Assembly (NCBI RefSeq): GCF_025141175.1
Contig: NZ_CP081155.1
Location: 62,001 to 126,000, forward strand
Length of the DNA stretch: 64,000 nucleotides
Reading direction: 5' to 3'
Origin: Jannaschia sp. M317
GTDB taxonomy: Bacteria > Pseudomonadota > Alphaproteobacteria > Rhodobacterales > Rhodobacteraceae
The translations under genes and the position numbers were made by a program. The notes beneath the pieces were generated by a model, which searched no databases, was not told the DNA's origin, and saw only the letters and a list, made by a program, of their open reading frames with translations. Shown in pieces: positions 45,564-53,659 of the stretch (its first letter is position 1; each line of letters begins with the position of its first letter).

Positions 45564-45692
45564 ATGTCGCGCAAGAACTGGCTGGACCGCACCATCGAAG
45601 CTGCTCGCACCGAAACCACGCGTATGCCCTGGTCGCGTGCCTACAAGACCCTGCCCAAGCCGCAGCCGGTCAAGATCCGCGCCACCGCCTGA
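45564..45692 (+). CDS. Small basic protein of 42 residues
   Basis: A short protein beginning MSRKNWLDRTIEAARTE and ending PVKIRATA, with nine Lys/Arg and a single Trp near each third. The ATG follows AAGGAG at good spacing, and a terminator-like hairpin at 45741 follows the stop. These signals make translation likely. No family recognised from sequence; Rhodobacterales genomes carry many such small uncharacterised proteins. It lies 171 nt after pgeF and may have its own promoter. Confidence 0.7.
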   Translation: MSRKNWLDRTIEAARTETTRMPWSRAYKTLPKPQPVKIRATA

Positions 45693-45740
45693 TCGCGCGC
45701 GCCCCGCCCTTTTCGTCCGGTTTCCCTCCCGGATGCGACC

Positions 45741-45763
45741 GACCCGTGCCCCTGGCGCGGGTC
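45741..45763 (+). terminator. Possible terminator after the 42-residue gene
   Basis: GACCCGTGCC, loop CCT, GGCGCGGGTC forms a 10-bp stem with one wobble pair, followed by GTCGTCGTTTG, only weakly T-rich. Confidence 0.4.
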
Positions 45764-45839
45764 GTCGTCGTTTGGGGGCGTTGCCTGACGCGGGGGCGAC
45801 CCTAGGTTTGGGGAAACGCCCGTCCCGAAAGGATTGCCC

Positions 45840-46373
45840 GTGACCCAGCTCCTCGGCCTGTGCGGCTCGCTTCGCGCCGCATCGCTCAACCGTAAACTGC
45901 TCCATGAGGCCGCGCGCCTTTACGGCGCGGAGCTGACCTTTGCGGACCTGCGCCTGCCGCTTTACGATGGTGATCTGGAGCAGGCCGAGGGGATCCCCAC
46001 AACCGTCGCCACCCTGGCCGCACAGATCGCAAAGGCCGACGCGGTGTTGATCGCCACGCCGGAATACAACAAGGCGCTGTCGGGGGTGCTCAAGAACGCG
46101 CTGGACTGGGTCAGCCGGACCGAGGGCAAGCCGTGGCTGGGCAAACCGGTCGCGCTGATGTCCGCCACCGGCGGCCGCACCGGGGGCGAACGGGCGCAAT
46201 CCAGCCTGCGGGCCTGCATGCTGCCGTTCCGTGCCGACATCGTGCCGGGGCCCGAGATCCTGATCGCGGGGGCCACGGGCGAATTCGACGCGTCGGGCCG
46301 CCTGACCAACGACCGCTATCTGGCGGGCATCACGGATGTCATGACCCAGTTGCGGGCCAAGGTGGCGGCCTAG
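45840..46373 (+). CDS. NADPH-dependent FMN reductase family protein
   Basis: A 177-residue flavodoxin-like enzyme. GLCGSLRAASLNRKLLHEAARL is the FMN-phosphate loop, and LIATPEYNKALSGVLKNALDWVSR is the FMN-ring loop (PEYN). The start is a GTG at 45840 with AAAGGA at proper spacing; a TTG two codons upstream is less likely. It likely reduces FMN, quinones or chromate-like compounds. The stop overlaps the stop of the convergent VOC gene. Confidence 0.88.
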   Translation: MTQLLGLCGSLRAASLNRKLLHEAARLYGAELTFADLRLPLYDGDLEQAEGIPTTVATLAAQIAKADAVLIATPEYNKALSGVLKNALDWVSRTEGKPWLGKPVALMSATGGRTGGERAQSSLRACMLPFRADIVPGPEILIAGATGEFDASGRLTNDRYLAGITDVMTQLRAKVAA

Positions 46374-46786
46374 GGCGCAGCGCCGCCCCCCATCGCGTCA
46401 GGGACAGAGACCTCCAGCAGGTTGCCATCCGGATCGCGCAGATACATCGAGGTGATCGGGCCCGTCGCGCCGGTGCGCGGGACCGGTCCCTCTTCGATTT
46501 CGATACCTTCGGACAGAAGCATGACGGCGAAGTCCCCCAGATCCGCGTCGATCAGAAAGCACAGATCGGCCGACCCGGGCGCAGGGCGCGTGGCATGGGG
46601 CGAATACTCTGCCCCCGCCTTGTGAAGATTGATCTTCCAGCTTCCGAACTTCAGCGCCAATCGGGTGGTGCCGTCGACCGCCTCAAATGAAATCGGTTCC
46701 ATCCCGAGAACCCGTGCATACCAGTCCGATGTGGCCTGCGGATCTGCGACCGTCAGGACCATATGATCGAATGCGCGAACCTTCAT
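46370..46786 (-). CDS. VOC (glyoxalase/bleomycin resistance) family protein
   Basis: A 138-residue protein with paired beta-alpha-beta-beta-beta motifs. The N-terminal FDHMVLTVADPQATSDWYARVLGMEP carries the metal His, and SMYLRDPDGNLLEVSVP carries the C-terminal Glu. This subgroup resembles uncharacterised VOC dioxygenase/lyase-like proteins. The substrate cannot be told. It is upstream of no clear operon and convergent with the FMN reductase gene. Confidence 0.85.
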   Translation of the reverse strand: MKVRAFDHMVLTVADPQATSDWYARVLGMEPISFEAVDGTTRLALKFGSWKINLHKAGAEYSPHATRPAPGSADLCFLIDADLGDFAVMLLSEGIEIEEGPVPRTGATGPITSMYLRDPDGNLLEVSVPDAMGGGAAP

Positions 46787-46865
46787 CGCAGCTATCCTCT
46801 ACCCGCACCCCAAGGCGACCCTCGTGGCCCGCCCCAGGGATTAACTTTTCCTCGGAAGGTCCGTC

Positions 46866-48050
46866 TCAGACTCCGGCGGCGACGATGGCATCGGCCAGCT
46901 TCGGCACCGTCTCGGCGTTCAGCCCGGCGATGTTCATGCGGCTGTCGCCCACCATGTAGATGGCGTGGTCCCGGCGCATCGCCTCGACCTGCTCAGGCGT
47001 GGCCCCCAGGCGCGAGAACATGCCGCGATGCTGCGCCAGAAAGCCGAAGCGGTCAGACCCGACCCGGTCACGCAGCGCGGTCGCCAGCTGTTCACGCAGC
47101 GACAGCATGCCAAGGCGCACCTCCTCCAGCTCGGCGGCCCAGTCGGCGCGCAGGGCATCGTCGGACAGGATCATCGATACGCAGCGCGCGCCGTGATCCG
47201 GCGGGAAGGAGAAGTTGACGCGGTTGAGCGAAGCCATCGCGCCCTGCGTGACTTTCAGCTTGTCCGCCGAAGGTGCCACCGCCATCAACAGGCCGGTGCG
47301 TTCGCGGTAGATACCGAAATTCTTGGAACATGACGCGGCGATGATCGCCTCGGGCATGGCCTCGACCATCAGGCGGGTGCCCGCGGCGTCTTCTTCCAGA
47401 CCATCGCCGAAACCCTGATAAGCGATGTCGATGAAGGGCACCGCGCCCTTTTCTTCCAGCAGGGTCGCGACCGCGCGCCATTGGTCCAGCGTCAGGTTCG
47501 CGCCCGTCGGATTGTGACAGCAGCCATGCAGGATCACCGCATCACCCGGGGCGACGCCCGCAAGATCGGCCAGCATCCCGTCGAAATCGACGCCACCCGT
47601 TTCATTGTCGAAATAGCGGTAGGTGCCCGCCTTCATGCCCAGGTACTTGATGATCGCGGGATGGTTCGGCCAGGTCGGGTCCGACATCCAGACCGTCGCC
47701 TCGGGCGCGGCCATCTGGATCAGCTCCAGCCCCTGACGGATCGCACCGGTGCCGCCCGGTGTGGCCACGGCGGCCAGCCGATCCGCAGGCCGGGCCGCGC
47801 CCAGCACGAGCGACGACAGCGTCTCGGCAAAGGCCGGATCGCCCGCCAGCCCGGTATAAACCTTGGTGTCCTGGGTCTCGACCAGCTGCCGCTCGGCGGC
47901 TTTGACGGCGCGCATCACCGGCGTCAGGCCAGAGGCATCCTTGTAGACGCCGACACCCAGGTCGATCTTGCCGTCGCGGGTGTCCTCCTTGAAGGCGGCC
48001 ATCAGGGCCAGGATCTTGTCGGGGGCTTGGGGGGTCAGGGCGTTCAGCAT
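46866..48050 (-). CDS. Aromatic/aspartate aminotransferase (class I, AspC/TyrB type)
   Basis: A 394-residue PLP aminotransferase. IDLGVGVYKDASGLTPVMRAVKAAE, PGGTGAIRQGLELIQ, VILHGCCHNPTGANLTLDQW and SCSKNFGIYRERTGLL (Schiff-base Lys) are diagnostic of the Ib/AspC-type group. RMNIAGLN near the C-terminus holds the carboxylate-binding Arg. The start is at 48050, overlapping the sseA stop by one base. It interconverts aspartate, aromatic amino acids and 2-oxo acids. Confidence 0.93.
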   Translation of the reverse strand: MLNALTPQAPDKILALMAAFKEDTRDGKIDLGVGVYKDASGLTPVMRAVKAAERQLVETQDTKVYTGLAGDPAFAETLSSLVLGAARPADRLAAVATPGGTGAIRQGLELIQMAAPEATVWMSDPTWPNHPAIIKYLGMKAGTYRYFDNETGGVDFDGMLADLAGVAPGDAVILHGCCHNPTGANLTLDQWRAVATLLEEKGAVPFIDIAYQGFGDGLEEDAAGTRLMVEAMPEAIIAASCSKNFGIYRERTGLLMAVAPSADKLKVTQGAMASLNRVNFSFPPDHGARCVSMILSDDALRADWAAELEEVRLGMLSLREQLATALRDRVGSDRFGFLAQHRGMFSRLGATPEQVEAMRRDHAIYMVGDSRMNIAGLNAETVPKLADAIVAAGV

Positions 48051-48922
48051 CACGCGTCTCCGGTGGCGATCTTCAGGTCGGGATACATGCCCCACTCGGC
48101 CCAGGAACCGTCGTAGAGCGCATGGTCGGCATGGCCCAGACGGGCCAGCGCAAGGTTCAGGATCGCGGCGGTGACGCCCGATCCGCAGGTGGTGATCACG
48201 GGTCGGTCCAGATCGACGCCTGCCGTCTGAAAGGCGGCGCGCAGGCCAGAGGCCGGTTTCATCGTGCCGTCCTTGTTCAACAACTGCCCGAACGGCAGGC
48301 TGCGCGCGCCGGGGATGTGGCCCGCGCGCAGGCCCGGACGCGGTTCGGCCGCATCGCCGCGGAACCGTGCGGCGGCGCGGGCATCGACGATCTCGGCCTG
48401 GCCCAGCTTGGCGATCTGCGCCACTTCGGTGACGTCGCGCATCAGGTGCGGCTGGGGGGCGGGCGTCATGTGGCGGTCGCGGATCTGCGGCAGGTCGGCG
48501 GTCACGGGCCGTCCCTCGGCCACCCATTTGGGCAGGCCCCCGTCCAGCACCGCGGCGCGCTGCCCGAACAGGCGGAACAGCCACCACAACCGGGCGGCTG
48601 AAAACAGGCCGGCACCGTCGTAGATCACCACCATATGCCCATCGCCCACGCCGATCCGGCGCATCCGGGACATGAACTTTTCCAGCGGAGGGGCCATATG
48701 CGGCAAGGCAGAGCGTCCGTCGCTCACCTCATCCAGTGCGACGAAACGCGCCCCCGGAATGTGCGCGTCGCCGTAGTCCGCCAGCGGGTCGCGTCCAGCA
48801 TCCGGCAAATACCAGGACGCATCCAGCACGCGCAGGTCGGGCGACGTCAGACGGGCGGCAAGCCAATCGGTCGATACCAGCGTCGCCGGATCGTCACCCT
48901 CGGGGATCGTCATCTCTGCCAT
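48050..48922 (-). CDS. sseA: 3-mercaptopyruvate sulfurtransferase
   Basis: A 290-residue protein with two rhodanese domains. The N-terminal inactive-type domain (WLAARLTSPDLRVLDASWYLPDAGRDPLADYGDAHIPGA) is followed by the catalytic domain with ITTCGSGVTAAILNLALARLG, in which Cys of CGSGVTA is the active-site residue of mercaptopyruvate sulfurtransferases. The start MAEMTIPEGDDPATLV at 48922 has a GGAGG site. It is followed directly by an aminotransferase that could supply mercaptopyruvate from cysteine, so the pair may act in one pathway. Confidence 0.92.
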   Translation of the reverse strand: MAEMTIPEGDDPATLVSTDWLAARLTSPDLRVLDASWYLPDAGRDPLADYGDAHIPGARFVALDEVSDGRSALPHMAPPLEKFMSRMRRIGVGDGHMVVIYDGAGLFSAARLWWLFRLFGQRAAVLDGGLPKWVAEGRPVTADLPQIRDRHMTPAPQPHLMRDVTEVAQIAKLGQAEIVDARAAARFRGDAAEPRPGLRAGHIPGARSLPFGQLLNKDGTMKPASGLRAAFQTAGVDLDRPVITTCGSGVTAAILNLALARLGHADHALYDGSWAEWGMYPDLKIATGDA

Positions 48923-49084
48923 TCGCGCCTCCTCCGTCATGCCGGGCCCACGCCACGGGGTGGCGGTCGCCCCCATCGGGGCGCGCCGTCGGATCGGGGC
49001 TTAGCCCCAAGGGCGCGCGGTGTCCATGAAAGGACGGCCCGAATCCATGCAAACAGGGTTGCCAGCGTGCCATCCGAGGCCTAA

Positions 49085-49134
49085 GAGGCGGCCTTCAACG
49101 CGGGCGGACACCCTTGGAGGCCGCCCCTCTTTAC
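49085..49134 (+). promoter_or_regulatory. Terminator-like hairpin in the rplY leader
   Basis: GAGGCGGCC (49085-49093) can pair with GGCCGCCCCTC (49119-49129) apart from a 2-nt bulge, followed by TCTTT. It lies 17 nt before the rplY ATG with no plus-strand gene upstream in this interval, so it is inside the 5' leader. This layout suggests an attenuator or an L25-binding autoregulatory site. Confidence 0.45.
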
Positions 49135-49150
49135 ATATTGGAGAATTGAC

Positions 49151-49798
49151 ATGGCTGGTGAGATTCCGGATCTCGTAGCTCTGGCACGGACGGGGACAGG
49201 CAAGGGGGCCGCTCGTCAAGCACGCCGTGATGGCATGGTTCCTGGCGTCGTTTATGGCGGCGGCGCGGACCCGATGCCCATCCAGGTGCCGTTCAACGAC
49301 CTGCTGAAGAAACTGCGCGCAGGCCGCTTCCGCGCGACCCTGTGGAACCTGAAGATCGAAGGCCAGGAAGACGTCCGCGTCATCTGCCGCGACGTTCAGC
49401 GCGACGTGGTCAAGGACCTGCCGACGCACCTGGACCTGATGCGCCTGCGCCGCACGTCCAAGGTGAACCTGTTCATCCCCGTGGAATTCGAAGGCGTCGA
49501 CGGCTCGCCGGGCGACAAGAAGGGCGGCGTCCTGACGGTCGTGCGTCCCGAAGTGGAACTGCGCGTCACCGCCGGCGACATCCCCGAGAAGATCGTCGTA
49601 GATTGCTCGTCCATCGAGATCGGCGACACGATCACGATCTCTGCGGTCACGCTGCCGTCGGGTGCGACGTCGGTCATCGACCGTGACTTCGTTCTGGCCA
49701 ACATGCAGGCCCCGTCGGGCCTGGCCTCGCAGTCGGACGACGACGAGGTGACCGAGACCGAAGTGATCAACCAGACCGACGACACCGTCGAAGGCTGA
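49151..49798 (+). CDS. rplY: 50S ribosomal protein L25 / general stress protein Ctc
   Basis: A 215-residue long-form L25 (Ctc type). The 5S rRNA-binding N-terminal domain (about residues 1-95) has [37 protein letters not shown], and the C-terminal TL5-type beta domain (about 100-190) has [35 protein letters not shown]. An acidic tail follows ([10 protein letters not shown]). It binds 5S rRNA in the central protuberance. A strong terminator follows at 49819. Confidence 0.95.
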   Translation: MAGEIPDLVALARTGTGKGAARQARRDGMVPGVVYGGGADPMPIQVPFNDLLKKLRAGRFRATLWNLKIEGQEDVRVICRDVQRDVVKDLPTHLDLMRLRRTSKVNLFIPVEFEGVDGSPGDKKGGVLTVVRPEVELRVTAGDIPEKIVVDCSSIEIGDTITISAVTLPSGATSVIDRDFVLANMQAPSGLASQSDDDEVTETEVINQTDDTVEG

Positions 49799-49818
49799 TC
49801 CCTCCGGATTGCAATGCA

Positions 49819-49853
49819 GGGTGCCGCGACCAAGGGTTGCGGCGCCCTTTTTT
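49819..49853 (+). terminator. Rho-independent terminator of rplY
   Basis: GGGTGCCGCGACC, loop AAG, GGTTGCGGCGCCC, then TTTTTT. Stem of 13 bp with a few wobble or mismatched pairs and a clear T tract, 21 nt after the stop codon. Confidence 0.85.
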
Positions 49854-49872
49854 GTGGCCCCTGTTCCGCCAG

Positions 49873-49916
49873 CCAAATCCTTCAAAGGATTTGGTCAAAG
49901 TCTTCGAAGACTTTGA
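49873..49916. repeat. Paired palindrome after rplY
   Basis: Two perfect hairpins side by side: CCAAATCCTT, loop CA, AAGGATTTGG (49873-49894), and TCAAAGTCTTC/GAAGACTTTGA (49895-49916, no loop). It shares CAAATCCTT with the 39210 element and CAAAGTCTTC with the 5337 element, so it links the subtypes. It lies 64 nt before the dehalogenase gene. Confidence 0.8.
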
Positions 49917-49979
49917 TCCCCGGTCGCGTTGTCGCCGATCCCCGCCTCCCCTAGGCTCGAACATTGAGGGAGGATCATC

Positions 49980-50870
49980 ATGTTCGAAGGTTTCGACGAC
50001 CAACGCATCGCGCTCGACACCGGGGTCTCGGTCCGGGTGCGCACGGCGGGTGATGGCCCGCCGATCCTGCTGCTGCACGGCTACCCGCAGACCCACACCT
50101 GCTGGCACAAGGTCGCCCCGCATCTCGTGGCCGATGGCTTTCGCGTGATCCTGCCGGATTTGCGCGGCTACGGCGATTCGGACAAACCAGACAGCACGGC
50201 CGACCACGCCCCCTATTCGAAACGCGCGATGGCCGCAGACCAGGCCGCGTTGATGACGGCACTGGGCCACGACCGGTTTGCCGTGGCAGGCCATGACCGT
50301 GGTGGCCGCGTCGCGCACCGTCTGGCACGCGACCATGGCGCGCGGGTCGCGGCGGTCAGCGTTCTCGACATCGCGCCCACGCTCCACATGTACACCCAGA
50401 CAGAGATGAGGTTCGCCACCGGCTACTACCATTGGTTTTTCCTGATCCAACCCGCGCCCCTGCCCGAACGCATGATCGGTGCCGACCCGGAATTCTACAT
50501 CCGCAAAAAGATGTCCGGCTGGAGCAAGGGCAACACGCTGGCGTTTTCCGACGAGGGCATGGCCGAATACATCCGCTGCTTTTCGGACCCGGCCTGTATC
50601 CACGCCACTTGCGAGGATTACCGCGCCGCAGCCACCATCGACCTGGACCACGATCACGCCGATGCCGGGCGCAAGCTGGCGATGCCCGTGCAGGCGCTCT
50701 GGGGTGAAAAGGGTCTGGTCGGACAGCTTTACGACGTGCCCGCCGTCTGGCGCGATCATGCCGAAACGGTCGAGGGCGCGGCTCTGCCCTGCGGCCATTT
50801 CCTGCCGGAGGAAGAGCCGGAGCGCACCGCCGGGGCGCTCTCCGACTTCTTCCGTCGCACCGCCACCTAG
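49980..50870 (+). CDS. Haloacetate (fluoroacetate) dehalogenase-type alpha/beta hydrolase
   Basis: A 296-residue alpha/beta hydrolase. HGYPQTHTCWHKVAP and LPDLRGYGDSDKP are family motifs. The nucleophile is Asp106 in GHDRGGR, with Arg107 and Arg110 placed to bind the carboxylate. His151-Trp152 (YYHWFF) and Tyr214 (CEDYRA) match the fluoride-binding residues of fluoroacetate dehalogenase, and His273 (CGHFLPEE) is the expected base. All residues of the FAcD active site that I know are present, so defluorination or dechlorination of haloacetate is plausible. Epoxide hydrolases share the fold but use other lid residues. Overlaps the next gene by 4 nt. Confidence 0.85.
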   Translation: MFEGFDDQRIALDTGVSVRVRTAGDGPPILLLHGYPQTHTCWHKVAPHLVADGFRVILPDLRGYGDSDKPDSTADHAPYSKRAMAADQAALMTALGHDRFAVAGHDRGGRVAHRLARDHGARVAAVSVLDIAPTLHMYTQTEMRFATGYYHWFFLIQPAPLPERMIGADPEFYIRKKMSGWSKGNTLAFSDEGMAEYIRCFSDPACIHATCEDYRAAATIDLDHDHADAGRKLAMPVQALWGEKGLVGQLYDVPAVWRDHAETVEGAALPCGHFLPEEEPERTAGALSDFFRRTAT

Positions 50871-51853
50871 ACGGCGGGCCGCCCCCCCGCCTTGGCGTAG
50901 GCCATGTCGATGACCCGTTGGGTGCCCGCCGCATCCTCCAACGTCCAGGGAAAGGCCTTTTCGCCGCGCAGCGCGGCCCCGAAGGCTTCTACCTGCATCA
51001 CGTATTGGTTCAGCCCCGGCCAGCTGCGCCGGTGGGTGACGAAATCGGTGCCGCGCCATTCGACGACGGCCTCTCCGAACTTGGCCGCGTTGAACGGCGC
51101 CGTCAGTCGGATCAGCCCCTTGTCGCCGTGAAACAGCATGAACTGTTCCGGCAGCAGGCGCATGGAGTTGACCCAGTGGGCAGTGAAATCCGGGAACCGG
51201 GCCGAAACCCGCGCCAGCACGTCGCAGCCGTCCTCCCATTCGATATCCGTATGGGTGATCGCCTCCGGCTCCGCGCCCGTGGCCCAGCGCGTGCAGCCGT
51301 AGGTATAGACGCCGATGTCAGGCAGGGCCCCGCCTCCGGTCGCCGCCGAATTGCGGATGTTCCCGGGATCGGCGGAGTTGTCGTAGGTAAAGACCCCTTC
51401 GACATGCCGCAGCCGGCCGATGGCGCCGTCGGCGATCAATTCGCGGACGCAATCCCACTGCGGATGATGGACGATCATATAGGCCTCGGCCGCCAGCAAC
51501 CCGGTCCGGTCGCGCGCTGCAATCAACGGGGCGATCTCTGCCTCGGACATGGCGACGGGTTTTTCGATCAACACCGGCTTGCCCGCGTCCAGCGCCTTGA
51601 TCCCCCATTCCACATGCATGGTATGCGGCAAGGGCACATAGACCGCATCAATTTCGGGATCGGCCAACATGGCATCATAGCTGTCGTGAACCCGCAGCCC
51701 CGGCGCAAGCGCGGCAAAAGGCGCGGCCTTATCCGGTGACCGTGTGGCCAATGCCGCCAGAACGTGGCCGGAGGCGGCGTGAATGGCGGGGGCCATGGAC
51801 CGGCGCGCAAAGTCGGAGGCACCCAGCACCCCCCATCGAATTGGATTTGTCAT
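50867..51853 (-). CDS. Gfo/Idh/MocA-family oxidoreductase
   Basis: A 328-residue NAD(P)-dependent dehydrogenase. RWGVLGASDFARRSMAPAIHAASGHVLAALATR is the N-terminal Rossmann region, and HTMHVEWGIKALDAGKPVLIEKPVAMSEAEIAPLI holds the family EKP motif with the Lys. The C-terminal half is the substrate-binding beta sheet. The start at 51853 was chosen because AGGGAG lies at correct spacing; an ATG two codons upstream would put it too close. The sugar or diol substrate is unknown. Convergent with the dehalogenase gene. Confidence 0.88.
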   Translation of the reverse strand: MTNPIRWGVLGASDFARRSMAPAIHAASGHVLAALATRSPDKAAPFAALAPGLRVHDSYDAMLADPEIDAVYVPLPHTMHVEWGIKALDAGKPVLIEKPVAMSEAEIAPLIAARDRTGLLAAEAYMIVHHPQWDCVRELIADGAIGRLRHVEGVFTYDNSADPGNIRNSAATGGGALPDIGVYTYGCTRWATGAEPEAITHTDIEWEDGCDVLARVSARFPDFTAHWVNSMRLLPEQFMLFHGDKGLIRLTAPFNAAKFGEAVVEWRGTDFVTHRRSWPGLNQYVMQVEAFGAALRGEKAFPWTLEDAAGTQRVIDMAYAKAGGRPAV

Positions 51854-51876
51854 CTGCATACTCCCTTTCGGGAGAC

Positions 51877-51924
51877 CAAAATCTGAATTTCAGATTTTGA
51901 CCAGAGTTTTATCTAAAACTCTGG
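51877..51924. repeat. Paired palindrome before the oxidoreductase gene
   Basis: CAAAATCTGAA, centre T, TTCAGATTTTG (51877-51899), then one A, then CCAGAGTTTT, loop ATCT, AAAACTCTGG (51901-51924). Both stems are perfect. The second hairpin shares GAGTTTT...AAAACTC with the 5337 element. It lies between the DksA-like gene stop and the oxidoreductase start. Confidence 0.8.
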
Positions 51925-51929
51925 CGCGG

Positions 51930-52199
51930 CTATTTCAGCTGACTGTCCTTGCTGCCACGTCGGTTGATGCCGCCGCGCGGCCGGGCGGCCCGGTCGCGGT
52001 CCATGGCGCAGTCGACACACAGCTTCACGCCCGGCAGGGCCGCGCGGCGGGCCTCCGGGATCGGCTCCTCGCAGTCGGCGCAATGGGTCAGGCTTTCGCC
52101 CAGTGGCGCCCGCCGGGCCCTCAGCCGTGCCAGTTCATCGTTGATCGAGGCTTCGATCTGTTCGCCTACCGCACCGTCGCGCGCCCATCCGCCTGCCAT
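51930..52199 (-). CDS. DksA/TraR-type C4 zinc finger protein
   Basis: An 89-residue protein. The zinc finger is CADCEEPIPEARRAALPGVKLCVDC (C-x2-C-x17-C-x2-C), typical of TraR/DksA-like short proteins. The N-terminal part is a single helix (IEASINDELARLRARR) and lacks the long coiled coil of full DksA, so it resembles phage/plasmid TraR or YbiI-type proteins. The start at 52199 has GGAGG before it. It may act on RNA polymerase; unproven. Confidence 0.88.
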   Translation of the reverse strand: MAGGWARDGAVGEQIEASINDELARLRARRAPLGESLTHCADCEEPIPEARRAALPGVKLCVDCAMDRDRAARPRGGINRRGSKDSQLK

Positions 52200-52247
52200 G
52201 TCATCCTCCATCGTTGGGACCTCAACCCGGCCCCCCCCACCTTGGTT

Positions 52248-52607
52248 TCATGCCTCCAGCTTCAGAACCGCGTCAAAGCCGCCATAGATCATGCGTTTCC
52301 CGTCAAAGGGCATCTCCATCATGTCGGGCGCGAAATCCGGTGACATCATCCGGGCGTTCGCCGCCTCGTAGGTCGCCTTGTCCGGCCATTCGATCCAGGA
52401 AAACACCACCACTTCGCCCTCCTCCGCCTTTACCGCCATCGGAAAGGACGTCACCTCGCCGTCGGGGACATCGTCGCCCCAGGTTTCGACCTGTGACAAC
52501 GCCCCCATCGGCTTGAAGATCACCTCCCAGGAGTCGCGCGCATGGGCGATGAAGGCGTCTTTCCTGTCGGCGGGCACAGCGGCGAGAAAACCGGCGTAAT
52601 AGGACAT
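52248..52607 (-). CDS. DUF1428-family protein
   Basis: A 119-residue protein with a dimeric alpha/beta-barrel-like pattern. YYAGFLAAVPADRKDAFIAHARDSWEVIFKPMGALSQVETWGDDVPDGEVTSFPMAVKAEEGEVVVFSWIEWPDKATYEAANARMM matches DUF1428, in which the VETWGDDVPDGxxTSF segment is conserved. Function unknown. It lies 48 nt from the DksA-like gene and shares its direction. Confidence 0.88.
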   Translation of the reverse strand: MSYYAGFLAAVPADRKDAFIAHARDSWEVIFKPMGALSQVETWGDDVPDGEVTSFPMAVKAEEGEVVVFSWIEWPDKATYEAANARMMSPDFAPDMMEMPFDGKRMIYGGFDAVLKLEA

Positions 52608-52663
52608 GACCTTAACCTCCTGGTTGCGTGCCAGCCTGCGATGGCCGCCTGAGTCGGTTCAAC

Positions 52664-52694
52664 GAAAAAGGCCGCGCCCGGATCGGGCACGGCC
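52664..52694 (-). terminator. Rho-independent terminator of rpoH
   Basis: On the minus strand GGCCGTGCCCG, a short loop and CGGGCGCGGCC form a long stem (52670-52694) followed by TTTTT (52669-52665), 25 nt after the rpoH stop. One mismatch in the stem. Confidence 0.85.
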
Positions 52695-52719
52695 TGTTGT
52701 ATCGCCTGGACGTCGGGGC

Positions 52720-53613
52720 TCAGGCCGGGACCATGCCCTTTTCCTTGGCCAGTTCGCGCACACGCTTTTGCAGCTTTTCAAAGGCGCGGACCTCGATCTG
52801 TCGGATACGCTCGCGGCTGACCCCGTACTTGGCCGACAGATCCTCCAGCGTCACCGTTTCTTCGGACAGGCGGCGTTGGGCCAAGATGTCCTTTTCCCGG
52901 TCGTTCAGCACATCCATCGCGTCGGTCATCAGACCGATCCGGGCATCATACTCGTCCCGTTCGGCAAAATCCCCGGCCTGATCGGCGTCATCGTCCGCCA
53001 ACCAATCCTGCCACTGGGTCGACGAATCCCCGTCCGAGCCGACCATGACGTTCAGCGAGGCATCGCCCCCCGACATCCGTCGGTTCATCGAGGTGACTTC
53101 CTTTTCGGTCACGCCGAGGTCAGTTGCGATCCGGGTCACGTTCTCGGGGCGCAGATCGCCTTCTTCCAGGGCACCGATGCGGTTCTTGGCCTTGCGCAGG
53201 TTGAAGAACAGTTTTTTCTGCGCGGATGTCGTGCCCAGTTTGACCATCGACCAAGACCGCAGAACGTATTCCTGGATCGCGGCGCGGATCCACCACATCG
53301 CATAGGTCGCCAGGCGGAAACCCTTCTCGGGGTCGAATTTCTTGACGGCCTGCATCAGGCCCACGTTGGCTTCGGAAATCACCTCGGCCTGCGGCAGGCC
53401 ATAGCCGCGGTAGCCCATGGCGATCTTGGCCGCCAGGCGCAGGTGCGACGTCACCATCTGGTGCGCGGCGTCCGTGTCCTCTTCCTCGACCCAGCGCTTG
53501 GCGAGCATGTATTCCTGCTCCGGCTCCAGCATGGGGAATTTACGGATTTCCTGAAGATAGCGGTTGAGGCCCTGCTCGGGAGACGGGGCCGGAAGGTTGG
53601 CGTAGCTGGCCAT
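52720..53613 (-). CDS. rpoH: Heat-shock sigma factor RpoH (sigma-32)
   Basis: A 297-residue sigma-70-family factor. Region 2 has EANVGLMQAVKKFDPEKGFRLATYAMWWIRAAIQEYVLRSWSMVK, followed by the RpoH box QKKLFFNLRKAKN that identifies the heat-shock type. Region 4 has VTLEDLSAKYGVSRERIRQIEVRAFEKLQKRVREL. The start MASYANLPAPSPEQGLNRYL at 53613 has GGGAG at good spacing; a GTG three codons earlier is less likely. A strong terminator follows. Rhodobacterales often have two rpoH paralogues, so a second may exist elsewhere. Confidence 0.96.
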   Translation of the reverse strand: MASYANLPAPSPEQGLNRYLQEIRKFPMLEPEQEYMLAKRWVEEEDTDAAHQMVTSHLRLAAKIAMGYRGYGLPQAEVISEANVGLMQAVKKFDPEKGFRLATYAMWWIRAAIQEYVLRSWSMVKLGTTSAQKKLFFNLRKAKNRIGALEEGDLRPENVTRIATDLGVTEKEVTSMNRRMSGGDASLNVMVGSDGDSSTQWQDWLADDDADQAGDFAERDEYDARIGLMTDAMDVLNDREKDILAQRRLSEETVTLEDLSAKYGVSRERIRQIEVRAFEKLQKRVRELAKEKGMVPA

Positions 53614-53659
53614 GTGTTGCACTCCCTCATGTTAATGGGCTTAACACCCGTTGAAGTCG

